The notes below the pieces were generated by a model that saw only the letters and a list, made by a program, of their open reading frames with translations, was not told the origin of the DNA and did no database searches. DNA of 64,000 nucleotides. It comes from Polysphondylium violaceum. Its lineage: Eukaryota; Evosea; Eumycetozoa; Dictyosteliales; Dictyosteliaceae. A program made the translations under genes and the position numbers. The stretch lies in contig AJWJ01000063.1 of the NCBI GenBank assembly GCA_000277445.1, forward strand, positions 1 through 64,000, given 5' to 3'. This document shows positions 1-10,461 of the stretch, in pieces. How positions within the stretch are numbered: position 1 is the first letter of the stretch; each line of letters opens with the position of its first letter.

Positions 1-81
1 ATCTTACCGGAATCAGTGGGAGTTCTTGAGGGAAGACATTCGGAGGTGGTCTATTTGCTTTGTCAAAGAACTTGTAGTCAA

Positions 82-115
82 GGAGATTCGAACTCACGAC
101 ATAGTTCGAACTCGG
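82..115. promoter_or_regulatory. Two B-box-like TTCGAA motifs upstream of tRNA-Gln
   Basis: Two near-matches to the RNA polymerase III B box (core GGTTCGANTCC) lie 15-20 nt apart in an unusually GC-rich patch. One reads GAGTTCGAATCTCC on the minus strand (82-95). The other reads TAGTTCGAACTCGGG on the plus strand (102-115). TTCGAA is palindromic, so orientation is ambiguous. Dictyostelid tRNA genes are known for extra external B boxes, normally downstream, so these may be external boxes or remains of a decayed tRNA gene. The surrounding sequence does not fold into a complete tRNA. Confidence 0.35.
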
Positions 116-192
116 GATCTTGAGCAGGCCTTTTACCGTCATGCCAAGGACAAAAGTATAAATTTCGCACCAATTGGAAAAATTTCATGCTA

Positions 193-264
193 GGTTTTAT
201 GGTGTAATTGGTAGCACTCGGGACTTTGAATCCCGCAATCTGAGTTCGATTCTCAGTAGAACCA
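193..264 (+). tRNA. tRNA-Gln (anticodon TTG), copy 1
   Basis: A 72-nt cloverleaf folds cleanly. The acceptor stem GGTTTTA pairs with TAGAACC, the D-arm stem is GTGT/GCAC, and the anticodon stem CGGGA/TCCCG encloses loop CTTTGAA, giving anticodon TTG. The T-stem CTGAG/CTCAG encloses TTCGATT, and the discriminator base is A. There is no intron and CCA is not encoded. An identical copy lies at 5405-5476. Both copies share the upstream block AAAAATTTCATG and a TCTTTTATCGG motif about 18 nt downstream, so flanking DNA was probably duplicated too. Confidence 0.97.
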
Positions 265-445
265 TCTTATTCGAGGGGTGCTCTTTTATCGGTTTTACTT
301 TTTTTTTTGTCCTATTGTGTAATAGGAATGAGTCATGTCCCATAATATTATTCTGGTATTTAATTTTAATAAACAATGATATTTCATTGTATTATTAGTA
401 CACATATATATTAGACAAAATAAAGATAACAAATAAAGCTTATAG

Positions 446-676
446 GGTGAGAAGGGTGCGCACACCAACTGAAGTTTATTTACATTAAATTTATCTTTTA
501 TAGTTTAGCATTCAAAACCAATTTTCTATTTAAGGATAATCCAGATATCAGATCCGTTATTAAGAGATAATGAATTATTTCCAAAAACGGTAATGCGTTT
601 TGCATTACATAATATTATGTAAAAACAATAAATAAAGATCCTCAGATGGAGTCGGTTTTGCGCACTCCTTCTCACC
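446..676. mobile_element. MITE-like element with terminal inverted repeats
   Basis: This 231-bp block begins GGTGAGAAGG and ends CCTTCTCACC, an exact 10-bp inverted repeat. It extends imperfectly inward for about 27 bp (GTGCGCA on the left, TGCGCAC on the right; ACCAACT against ACCGACT). The interior is AT-rich and non-coding. It contains a hairpin (TAATGC-GTTTT-GCATTA, 591-607) and the 14-bp palindrome ACATAATATTATGT (607-620). No clear target-site duplication is visible at the ends. The structure fits a non-autonomous DNA transposon. A strongly structured non-coding RNA is an alternative. Confidence 0.5.
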
Positions 677-714
677 ACAATAGAAGCCTTTTGTATTTAT
701 TATGTTTTTATTGT

Positions 715-880
715 CATTCATGTGTATCATATATTGGACCAAAACTAAAGATAGTATCTATCTTTAGTTTCTATTAAAATTGATTGTAACAGGAATGAGT
801 TTTAATAAAAATCATTCATGTGCATCATATATTGGACCAAAACTAAAGATAGTATCTTTCTTTAACTTCAATAAAATTTT
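715..880. repeat. Direct duplication, 98-bp period
   Basis: A block of about 66 bp starting CATTCATGTGTATCATATAT (715) recurs at 813 as CATTCATGTGCATCATATAT, with only a few differences over the shared core, which includes TTGGACCAAAACTAAAGATA. The region between copies contains AACAGGAATGAG, which resembles AATAGGAATGAG near 322. The sequence is non-coding. The whole 265-1460 interval holds only this, the inverted-repeat element and AT-rich DNA. Confidence 0.8.
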
Positions 881-1461
881 CAATAAATCGATTATTTAAA
901 GGATGAAAACGATTTACAATGAAATTTCCCACTTGAGAGATGTGAAATATATAAATGAGAGTGCTGTCAATTCATCAATGAATAATAGATAAGTTGATGT
1001 CTCTACTTTAATAAACAATGGTATCTATAATTGTAGATGAGAACACATATTTAAAAGATAATAAAGAAAAAGAAACTAAATTATTAATTTATTTAATTGG
1101 TTACATTCTGGAATTTCTATCTCAAGCGCAAAATCATTATAATTCCTGGAATTTTATATAAAAAAACTCTTAAGACAAGTTGTTTATGAAAAATGAAAGA
1201 TTACAATCAAATAGAATGGGTAATGTGGTGAGATTTAAATTTACACCAACCTAAATATTAACAAATATTCACTGAGATTAGCGACTTTATCTTTACAAAT
1301 ATTAGTTCTTTTACAATTACAAATAATTTTAATTTTTCTTTTCTAACCAATAAAACGGAAATCGAACGATAGATTATTTTAAAAAAATTGTTGGGGTAGG
1401 GGTAAGTGTAAATGGGGGTGACAAGTTTTTTTTTAAAAAAAAAACAAAGATGTTAAACGAG

Positions 1462-1469
1462 TATAAATA
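1462..1469 (+). promoter_or_regulatory. TATA box of the secreted-protein gene
   Basis: TATAAATA lies 58 bp upstream of the ATG at 1527 and is followed by a T-rich start region, the usual dictyostelid core promoter. Its position argues against the in-frame ATG at 1482, which would fall too close to the box to be within the transcript. Confidence 0.6.
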
Positions 1470-1526
1470 GTTTGTTTGTTAATGATTATCTATCATATTT
1501 TACAATCTTTGCTATTCATTATAAAA

Positions 1527-2138
1527 ATGAAAATAATATCTGGCCTACTTATATTATCAATGATAATTTGTATTTCAAATTGTCAATCACCACTACTTAA
1601 AAAAGGGGTTTACACAATTCGACAATCTTTTACCGATCCAACAGTTTGTAATAAAACAGGTGGAACAGCATTTCATATAAATGAAGAACCATCATGGCAA
1701 CTTGGGGGTTATAGTAGTTGGGTGTTCAAAGAAGATTCTGGTAGACTCATTGTTTTATCAAATGATAAATTTGTAATCTCTGGTGAATTAGCTCCCACCT
1801 TTGATCAAAAAGCATGTCACACATTCTATGTAAATATGATGTTTGAACCAAGCAAGATTCGGGGTAGAATAGTTAAAGATCTATTTCCAAAGACATATAA
1901 TAAAACTGTAGACACAAATAAATGGTCATTTTATCAGCCAACTGTAGACTCTAGTGTATGGTATGGAACCGGTTGTAATCATGTCTATTGGATCAAATAC
2001 AATTTTCCAGAAAGCCCCATGGTCTCTGTCGGTATTGGAGCTAATGGTAGAAATTTAAATTTAGGAATGTATGGCTATTTCCCTTGGTCAAACGTAATTG
2101 AAATGAATATTGATATTATTGATCCTTTGAAGAAATAA
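1527..2138 (+). CDS. Small secreted protein of unknown family
   Basis: This is a 203-residue single-exon gene. The chosen ATG (1527) gives a textbook signal peptide: MK, then a run of Ile/Leu ending CISNCQ. It also sits at the expected distance from the TATA box at 1462. An upstream in-frame ATG at 1482 would bury this signal. The mature part has no further membrane segment and has three cysteines (in VCNKTG, KACHTF, TGCNHV). Two NKT sequons suggest N-glycosylation. I do not recognise the domain. Its aromatic- and glycine-rich beta-like sequence suggests an extracellular or lysosomal beta-structured protein, but function is unknown. It is flanked by the repeat zone on the left and Snu13 on the right. 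Confidence 0.75.
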   Translation: MKIISGLLILSMIICISNCQSPLLKKGVYTIRQSFTDPTVCNKTGGTAFHINEEPSWQLGGYSSWVFKEDSGRLIVLSNDKFVISGELAPTFDQKACHTFYVNMMFEPSKIRGRIVKDLFPKTYNKTVDTNKWSFYQPTVDSSVWYGTGCNHVYWIKYNFPESPMVSVGIGANGRNLNLGMYGYFPWSNVIEMNIDIIDPLKK

Positions 2139-2419
2139 TCATTATTTTATCATCATTCATTCATAAAATATTCACAATAAAAAGGGATATTTTCGTTTTT
2201 TTTTTACAAACCTTACCGTTTTTTTTTTTTTTTTAACTTTTTTTTTTTGTAATTTTTTTTTTTCGTTTTTTTTTTAAAAAATTTTTTCGAGAGTCTCGGC
2301 TTGTATAAAAAAAAATTTCAATTAAAAAGTTTTTTATTCTATTACTTATTACCTATTTGCAGTGAAGAAGAGCGTGAAGCTTCATTATAATATATATTTA
2401 ACAGATAATTAATACTACA

Positions 2420-2815
2420 ATGGCCGATTCTTCAGAGCATTTAAACCCAAAAGCTAAACCATTAGCTGACAGCAAACTTACCCTCACCATCCTCGATTTA
2501 ATCACTCAAGCCCAAAGTGCCAAACAATTGAAAAAGGGTGCCAACGAAGTCACCAAATCTGTCTCTCGTAGTACCGCTGAATTTGTCATTTTAGCTGCCG
2601 ACGCTGAACCATTGGAAATTCTCTTACACATCCCACTCTTATGTGAAGACAAAAACATTCCATACGTCTTTGTTCCATCTAAAGCCGATTTAGGTCGTTC
2701 ATGCGATGTTTCTCGTCCAGTTGTTGCTTGCTCTGTTATCGTCGATGATGATTCTAGATTAAAATCTCAAATCAATGATGTTAAAGATGCTTTGGATAGA
2801 ATCTGGGTTGCTTAA
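2420..2815 (+). CDS. snu13: Snu13 / NHP2L1 (15.5K), L7Ae-family snRNP and snoRNP protein
   Basis: This 131-residue protein covers the full length of the family. Snu13 binds kink-turn RNA: it nucleates U4 snRNP assembly in the nucleus and box C/D snoRNP assembly in the nucleolus. The sequence carries the family core: LKKGANEVTKSVSRS (RNA-binding loop with G-A-N-E), AEFVILAADAEPLEILLHIP, the LCEDKNIPYVFVPSKADLG stretch, and the C-terminal VKDALDRIWV. There is no intron. Codons are enriched in C-ending synonymous choices (for example ACC, ATC), as expected for a highly expressed housekeeping gene. The 2139-2419 upstream gap is T-tract-rich promoter DNA. Confidence 0.97.
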   Translation: MADSSEHLNPKAKPLADSKLTLTILDLITQAQSAKQLKKGANEVTKSVSRSTAEFVILAADAEPLEILLHIPLLCEDKNIPYVFVPSKADLGRSCDVSRPVVACSVIVDDDSRLKSQINDVKDALDRIWVA

Positions 2816-3020
2816 ACATATAAACACCTAATTTTCTTTTTTTTTTTTTGTAAATACTTGTATTCCCTCTTCTTTTTTTTAGTTATATATAAAATAAATC
2901 TATATTATATATATACCTTGCTTTTTTTTTCCCCCTAAATCTCTTTTTCATTAGTTTCAATACATTTTTCATTTGGCATAGATGGAAGTTTCAATACATT
3001 TTGATTAATTATCATTTTAT

Positions 3021-5138
3021 TTATTCAAATTCAAATAAATGATTATGATAATAATCATTTAAATCACTTATCGTTGGATTGGTAAAGATTGCTATTAAAT
3101 TTGTATCATTTAAATAATCAATTGTTTCTTTTTTTAATTGATTTAAAAACTTTAGATTTGGAAGGAAAGGTCTAATATGGTCGTTTGGCAGAAATGAAGA
3201 AAATAATTGATAGGTAAATTTGATTGGTAATTTAAATTGTGCAAATTGGTCCAGTTGTAAAACAAGTTTAAGATCGATGGCGATGCATACAAAGTTTAAA
3301 ATAAATGCATACATTGATTGTTTTCTCTTCATTTCTTCTTGATCTGATTCCAATGTCGTGGTGACAAATGAAGCCATTCTACTATAAAGAAGTGAGAACT
3401 CTTTTTTTTCCCTAAATATTTTTAATAATACAGAGTTTGACATTGACTTTGTAATTTCATAAATTATTTTTTGATTATTTAAAGTTATATTAAAATTAAC
3501 AAAGAAATAATCTCCCATGTCAGCTATAGAGTGTATATATCTTGCAAGATTATAGTTTCTATTGTTTAGTGAATTATGTATCAAGTTATTGAGACTATAA
3601 GTTGATGTTGCTTGATCCAATAATTTATTTTCTATAGGTTCTAAAAGATATTTATATATCTTTGGCACTATTGACACGGTTTTGGAAAATGAATAATTAA
3701 AAACTTTATAGAGAGGATTAGAGAGAGGATCAATATGACATTGTTCAGCAAACAATTTAATTCCATCCAAAGATCCTTTAACTATTAGGTTGTTTAAAAT
3801 AACTTGACTCTTTGATTCGAATATTTTACCAAGATTAATATCTTTGGGAACAAAAGGTAACAATAGATTGTATATATCTGGAAAAACAAGAGCAGCAGTC
3901 ATTGTTTTTTCGTTAATTGTAATGTTGTTTTTAGAAAGTAGGAATATAACAATCTCTTTATATCCCATCGATACACATCCATCAAGCGATACAATAGTGA
4001 ATGGTGAGTTGTATACTTGGTCAATTAACCTAACAATTCTTATATCATTAAAATACCAATCCTTCATTTCTTTCTCAATAAATGGTATGCGGCGAGGATG
4101 TCTTTTGATAATCAAATCTACCAATTTGAATGGACTATTTAGAGAGGCTGATGAGAAAGTAAAAAAATCTTTGACATTTAAAATATATTCAAGAGTTTCA
4201 ATACAATTTTCATTTGGGATAGAAGGAATACCATTTAGAAAAGGACTTCTATCGTTTGGATAACATTCTTTAAACTTGTTGATCATAAACTCAAAGAAAG
4301 TTTTGTTTTCCAAATAAATTCTTTCATTCATTAAAAATGATGTACATCTAGAGTTGATTATCAATTTATCCCTGTGAGCCAATATCCAAGGAATGGTTTC
4401 TAAATTTTGTGGAGGCAAGCTACTAACAACCAACCTAATTGAAACATTTTCAGATAATCCTAGTAGATAGTCGTTGATTTCAATTGATAGATCACTGATA
4501 TCAAACTCTGTAAAACCCCTTTCCATTATTTGATGAATAAGTTGAATACATGTATGTTTTTTGCCATTTTTTGATGCACCAATTAAAAATTGTTTTAAAA
4601 AAGTAATTGAGCACAAGCCAGATGTGCGATCTGCAACACCTAGGAATGAGTTAATGATTTTCATGGACCCATATCCACCAAAATAAATTGCATTTTTTAT
4701 ATTTGAATAAATTATTGTCGTTTTTGACATAAATTCTAACAATGTCTCCACAATACCCTCTTCTATGTTTTTTACTTGAGCACTAGATATTATTATCTTT
4801 TGCATTTTATCAAAGTTATCCACCAAAGGTTTCATAGTTTCCCATACCATTAAAAATCTTTTCAAACTAGTGTTGTTTGCAAAAAATTCAAATATATCCT
4901 TGACATCTAAATCCATCATATACTTTGGATCTATCATGTGTGGTGATTGAAGCAATGATTTTTGGTGCCATTTTTTATCAAATATATCAAATCTCTTTAG
5001 TTTACATATTAAAGCAAGTGGTAAATCATAGAAATTGTAAGATATACGATCTTGATATTTACAAAGATCAAGAATTTGATTAAATATCCATTTGTTTCTA
5101 ACTATTGAAAAAAAATATTCTGTTTGTTGTTGAATCAT
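3021..5138 (-). CDS. Large lineage-specific protein with degenerate ankyrin-like repeats
   Basis: This 705-residue protein is encoded by one uninterrupted exon. The N-terminus (FFSIVRNKWIFNQILDL) and the many short helical segments resemble a dictyostelid-expanded protein class that begins with an F-box-like 'rNk.i...I' segment followed by degraded ankyrin repeats. One stretch (GCVSMGYKEIVIFLLSKNNI) has the ankyrin helix pattern. No catalytic motif, signal peptide or membrane segment is visible. A role as a substrate adaptor or scaffold is only an inference. The gene lies between two identical tRNA-Gln genes and next to repeats, a typical setting for a rapidly duplicating accessory gene. Codon use is more AT-rich than in Snu13 next door. 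Confidence 0.8.
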   Translation of the reverse strand: MIQQQTEYFFSIVRNKWIFNQILDLCKYQDRISYNFYDLPLALICKLKRFDIFDKKWHQKSLLQSPHMIDPKYMMDLDVKDIFEFFANNTSLKRFLMVWETMKPLVDNFDKMQKIIISSAQVKNIEEGIVETLLEFMSKTTIIYSNIKNAIYFGGYGSMKIINSFLGVADRTSGLCSITFLKQFLIGASKNGKKHTCIQLIHQIMERGFTEFDISDLSIEINDYLLGLSENVSIRLVVSSLPPQNLETIPWILAHRDKLIINSRCTSFLMNERIYLENKTFFEFMINKFKECYPNDRSPFLNGIPSIPNENCIETLEYILNVKDFFTFSSASLNSPFKLVDLIIKRHPRRIPFIEKEMKDWYFNDIRIVRLIDQVYNSPFTIVSLDGCVSMGYKEIVIFLLSKNNITINEKTMTAALVFPDIYNLLLPFVPKDINLGKIFESKSQVILNNLIVKGSLDGIKLFAEQCHIDPLSNPLYKVFNYSFSKTVSIVPKIYKYLLEPIENKLLDQATSTYSLNNLIHNSLNNRNYNLARYIHSIADMGDYFFVNFNITLNNQKIIYEITKSMSNSVLLKIFREKKEFSLLYSRMASFVTTTLESDQEEMKRKQSMYAFILNFVCIAIDLKLVLQLDQFAQFKLPIKFTYQLFSSFLPNDHIRPFLPNLKFLNQLKKETIDYLNDTNLIAIFTNPTISDLNDYYHNHLFEFE

Positions 5139-5321
5139 CGTTGTCCCTTATCTGATTTGTTAACTTTACAATTTCCTCATAAACCAAAATAAAGAAATTC
5201 TTAAAATTTTGTTTTCTTTAACTTTTTAAAAAACTGAATAAAAATTAATTTTGTTGATTAAAGTTTCATTAATTCAGTTTTCAGATCCGTTTTCATAGAA
5301 AAATGAAGCTTAATAAATAAA

Positions 5322-5390
5322 AAAATTAAAATTTATAAAATAATCAGATTTTTTTATAAATTAAAATTTATAAAATAATCAGATTTTTTA
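5322..5390. repeat. Tandem 35-bp duplication upstream of tRNA-Gln copy 2
   Basis: The AT-rich unit containing AAATTTATAAAATAATCAGA occurs twice with a 35-bp period, ending about 15 bp before the tRNA gene. It is non-coding and probably arose by replication slippage. Confidence 0.75.
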
Positions 5391-5404
5391 AAAATTTCAT
5401 GATA

Positions 5405-5476
5405 GGTTTTATGGTGTAATTGGTAGCACTCGGGACTTTGAATCCCGCAATCTGAGTTCGATTCTCAGTAGAACCA
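5405..5476 (+). tRNA. tRNA-Gln (anticodon TTG), copy 2
   Basis: The 72-nt sequence is identical to the copy at 193-264, with the same cloverleaf, TTG anticodon in loop CTTTGAA and discriminator A. The upstream AAAAATTTCATG is also shared (one base differs in the junction, GATAG versus GCTAG). Similarity downstream is limited to TCTTTTATCGG at a comparable distance. Confidence 0.97.
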
Positions 5477-5558
5477 TCTTTTAAGGTTATCTTATCTTTT
5501 ATCGGGTTTAGTAATGTAGAAAAATAATTTAATAACAATGACTAATTTAATAACAATG

Positions 5559-6069
5559 ACTAAGGTCGTTGGTATTAAAGGTTGGAATGAATGATGAATA
5601 CACAAGTGAGACGAGATACACTAAATGAACACAAAACTCAATCCTTTAATGAACTAAATAATCTAATAAGAAAAATCTTTATAGTGCTGTGTTTCTTATG
5701 ATCAAGAATAAAACATAATGAAAATGTTTTTCCCAAATTTTTATTTGTAAAAACATTTTTATAAAAGATTTTCCTCTTAGTCATGGATTGACCACAAATG
5801 AGTTCAAATCCAGAGATGATTATTGTTCATTTCTCTAGTTAATTATTCCTATTACACTAAGGTCTTTGGTATTAAAGGTCGGAATGAATGATGAATACAC
5901 AAGTGAGACGAGATACACTAAATGAATACAAAACTCAATCCTCGAATGAATTTAATAATTAATGAGAAAAATCTATAAAATGCTATGTATCTTTATGATG
6001 AAGAAGAAAACACATAATTCAATTCCAGGGATTATTAAAGTTCATTAGTATGGATAATTATTCCTATTA
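5559..6069. repeat. Tandem duplication of a ~297-bp unit
   Basis: A unit starting ACTAAGGTCGTTGGTATTAA (5559) and ending with AATTATTCCTATTAC repeats from 5856 (ACTAAGGTCTTTGGTATTAA) to about 6069. Strong identity covers the first ~90 bp (GGAATGAATGATGAATACAC is exact in both). The second copy is shortened to about 214 bp by internal deletions. A smaller 18-bp direct repeat (ATTTAATAACAATGACTA) immediately precedes the first copy. The DNA is non-coding and no terminal inverted repeats or reading frame were found. Confidence 0.8.
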
Positions 6070-6330
6070 CAAAAAAGATTGAGGAAAATTGCTTTTATTA
6101 AATCTTTTGTCAAATCTATAAATGGATCTTTGTTTTTGAAATTGAAATCAACTTGAAACTATTCACATGAATGATTAAAATGAAGGAAATATTTATCTAG
6201 AAAACCAAAATGGATAAATAAATAGTTAAAGGCATTTTTATTAAAATTAACATGTTAATTTTGTTTTTATAAGTTTAATAAATAAGAATAAATAATGATA
6301 AATCACGATTCTACAAATGCTTATTGAATA

Positions 6331-6579
6331 ATGCACATTTTTGGAAAACCTGGTATATATACCTCGCTTACTATGTTAGTTGACATAGTATCATTTTGGT
6401 TTGATGCACTTTGGATTTCTAGAGAAGGTCCTCCAAAGTTTGGAGTTGCAACATTTTTCAAGTTTTCTAGATATAAAAAAAAAAGTGAGTTTGTTAATAT
6501 TTTTAAATTTTTAAACTATAATCGAAAAATTTACCAATTAATGTCATTTTTTATTAAAGTTTACAGTTTTCGTTATTAA
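6331..6579 (+). pseudogene. Possible orphan exon or gene fragment
   Basis: This 82-codon frame has a protein-like first half: after a Met it runs through IVSFWFDALWISREGPPK, with balanced composition and codons unlike surrounding junk. The second half, after an A-run and a GTGAGT donor-like site near 6484, looks like read-through into non-coding DNA. It may be a first exon whose partner is lost or unrecognised, or a fragment left by rearrangement beside the tandem repeat. I do not recognise the family. The rest of 6070-7084 shows no gene. Confidence 0.3.
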
Positions 6580-7084
6580 ATGTTTGAAGATTTTACATTC
6601 TGATTGGTATTTATACTTTTAAAAAGTGCTCCATAATTTAGCTATCAAAAAACTTGTGTGAACTACAATCTTTTGCTTTTAACCCCATTATGTGAATGAG
6701 GTGAAACAAAAATTCAAAATGCACAAAAAAAAGACAAGTAAATGATTATTGTGTGTTGATCATTTTATCTTTTTTTGGGTTTGATATACACCCCCGAAAC
6801 AAATCGGTGTAGAATTACAATAAATAGACTCTATATAGAAAATATCTCTTTTTAAATAAAAAATACACTAAATAACCTTAAAAGTTCATTTTGTAAAACC
6901 TTGATTTCCAAACTATCTTGTCTTTTTACTGTTGTCCATTTGGTGTATATATAAAAGATAATAACACAAAAATATAATAAAAAAAAAAATAAAAAAAACC
7001 AAATTTGAATGTAAATTCAAAGTGAAACTTGTGTAGAATTTCTTTGTTCTTAATTTATTAATAAAAGGTTGACCCCCTTTAAAT

Positions 7085-8421
<1,337 letters not shown>

Positions 8422-8613
8422 CTATGTATTCTATGTAGAATTTGAAAAAAAAATGAAAATGACAGAAGCAATAAAACACGCATTGCTCAAAAAAATTAAA
8501 AAAAAAAAATTAAAAAAAAATTAAAAAAAAAAAAAATAGATGATCAATCATATTGTAATACACGACCAACGGAATCAATTATCTATAGATTCAATATCTT
8601 TTCCTCAACCCCG

Positions 8614-8893
8614 ATGATGAAACAAGATATGAATTCAACACAAAAGAAGCAAACTAGCAGTAGTACTACTACTACTGCTACTGCTACTAATAAATGTGAT
8701 TCAACGTTTAAAACATTTATATTTATTTCATTAAGTGCTTTATTACTTAGATTTGTATTATTTTATCAAGGTTTTCATTTTCACTTTTCAAATAGAAATG
8801 AAATCACTACACCTTTAACAAACTTTAAAAGATGTAAATATATATCTATAGATAGATATACAAAAACAATTGTTTATTTGTCATTTATTAATT

Positions 8894-8940
<47 letters not shown>

Positions 8941-10237
8941 TCACAATAGTAACAGAAGGATTACATCTATGGGATTTAGGACTATCACCATATTCAGGAT
9001 CAGCATATCATCAATCACCATTGGTTTTATTATTATTTTATCCATTTCATTCAAATAATTTATCAACCTCATTGACAGGCTTACCACCACAAGTAGTATT
9101 TCTTGTCGTTGATATTTTGATAGCATATCTATTGAGAGAGATCACCAAACTAATACCCCAAGTATTACCAAAAGAGATGAAACCATTGGAGCCCAACTCA
9201 AATCTACCAAACATTACAGCAGCCCTCTATCTTTTCAATCCATTCTCTATATTTACCTGCATCGGTATGAGTACCATTGTTATAAACAATGCGGCCATAA
9301 TATTGTCACTCTATTATAGTTTGAAGGGAAACCTCTTTCAATCTGTATTTTTTGTAGCTTTGTCTAGTTATTTTAGTATATATCCAATCATTCTTTTATT
9401 CCCTGTTTCTTTTATTTTAAAAAGACACTATTTCCCTGAACAAACATTAAACACTGCCACACGTCAACAACTATCTCCTCAACAACAATCGCATCTTGAA
9501 AAACAATTGCAACATAGTCAAACAACAATGTCTATTTTATTCTATTCTCGTATTGTTTTATTTTATCTCCTTTCCTTTTCCTCTCTCATTTATCTTTCAT
9601 ATACACTTTTAGGTAGTTGGGAATTTTTATCAAAAACCTATGGTTTTACTTTATTTGTTGAAGACTTGACTCCAAATATTGGTATGTATTTTTCATTACT
9701 ACTCCATCTATATTTGAATGTTGTTTAATTAATAATTAAATTTAAAATGCAATAGGATTGTTTTGGTATTATTTTATTGAAGTATTTGATCATTTTAGAA
9801 ATTTCTTTTTATTTATATTCCAATATCATGTTTTTATCTATTGTATTCCATTGGCTATTAGATTAAAGAATCATCCATTGTTTTATTTTTGGGCATTGTG
9901 TGCTATTATAGCAACATTTAAATCATATCCTGCATTGGGTGATACTGCACTTCATGTCTCTTTATTACCATTACTAAATGAACCATTAAAGGGTGTTAGA
10001 TATAGTTTTATTGTTATTGTAGTTGCCATTTATGTAACTGTATTGGCTCCTATTCTCTGGCAAATGTGGATATATCAAGGTACTGGTAATGCAAATTTCT
10101 ACTATACCATTAATCTTGTATTTACTTTGGCTCAAGTGCTTTTAATTGTTGATTCTCTTTCCGTGTTACTTAAGTTAGACTATGTAAACAAAATCAATCA
10201 CTTAGAAGAAAATCAAGAAAAGAAAAAAATTGAATAA
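8614..10237 (+). CDS. pigu: PIG-U, GPI transamidase complex subunit
   Basis: Three exons (8614-8833, 8950-9681, 9756-10237) give 477 residues, against about 435 in animals; the excess includes a Ser/Thr-rich N-terminal extension. PIG-U is a multi-pass ER membrane protein of the complex that attaches GPI anchors to proteins. Splicing restores the conserved TEGLHLWDLGLSPYSG across intron 1 and GLFWYYFIEVFDHFR across intron 2. Both introns are AT-rich. Intron 1 contains a long (TAA)n tract at about 8894-8937. Repeated hydrophobic segments fit the polytopic fold. Start is the first of three nearby ATGs (8614, 8617, 8629), and which one is used cannot be told. The charged tail EENQEKKKIE ends the protein. 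Confidence 0.95.
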
Positions 10238-10461
10238 AGATAATATTTAAAATATAAATTCAAAAATAGATTATTTTAAAATTTTAAACTATACAACATT
10301 TATTTTTATTATTAAATGTTTTGAACATGGAAATGGAGAGAGAAAAGGAAAAACAAAAAAAGAAAAAACATTCAGTTTTGGTTTTTGACTAATAATATAT
10401 ACATTGAGGATTTTCTTTTTTTTGGTGATGTGTGTTTGGTTTTGATTTTGATTTTGTTGAT

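Noticed and set aside
60-150. A second, minus-strand tRNA upstream of tRNA-Gln
   Set aside because: It has a D-arm-like part, a possible CTCAAGA anticodon loop and a T-loop-like end, but the acceptor halves do not pair and the T-stem is mismatched.
335-345. CCCATAA sequence as a dictyostelid small-RNA upstream element
   Set aside because: The match is imperfect (TCCCATAA) and no recognisable RNA start lies at the expected distance, although it precedes the inverted-repeat element.
3844-4263. Plus-strand 139-codon frame
   Set aside because: It lies wholly inside the minus-strand 705-residue gene, which has better composition and a clean start and stop.
5559-6069. Long terminal repeats of a retroelement
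   Set aside because: The two copies are directly adjacent with no internal coding region, no primer-binding site next to them and no consistent TG..CA ends, so simple tandem duplication is the better reading.
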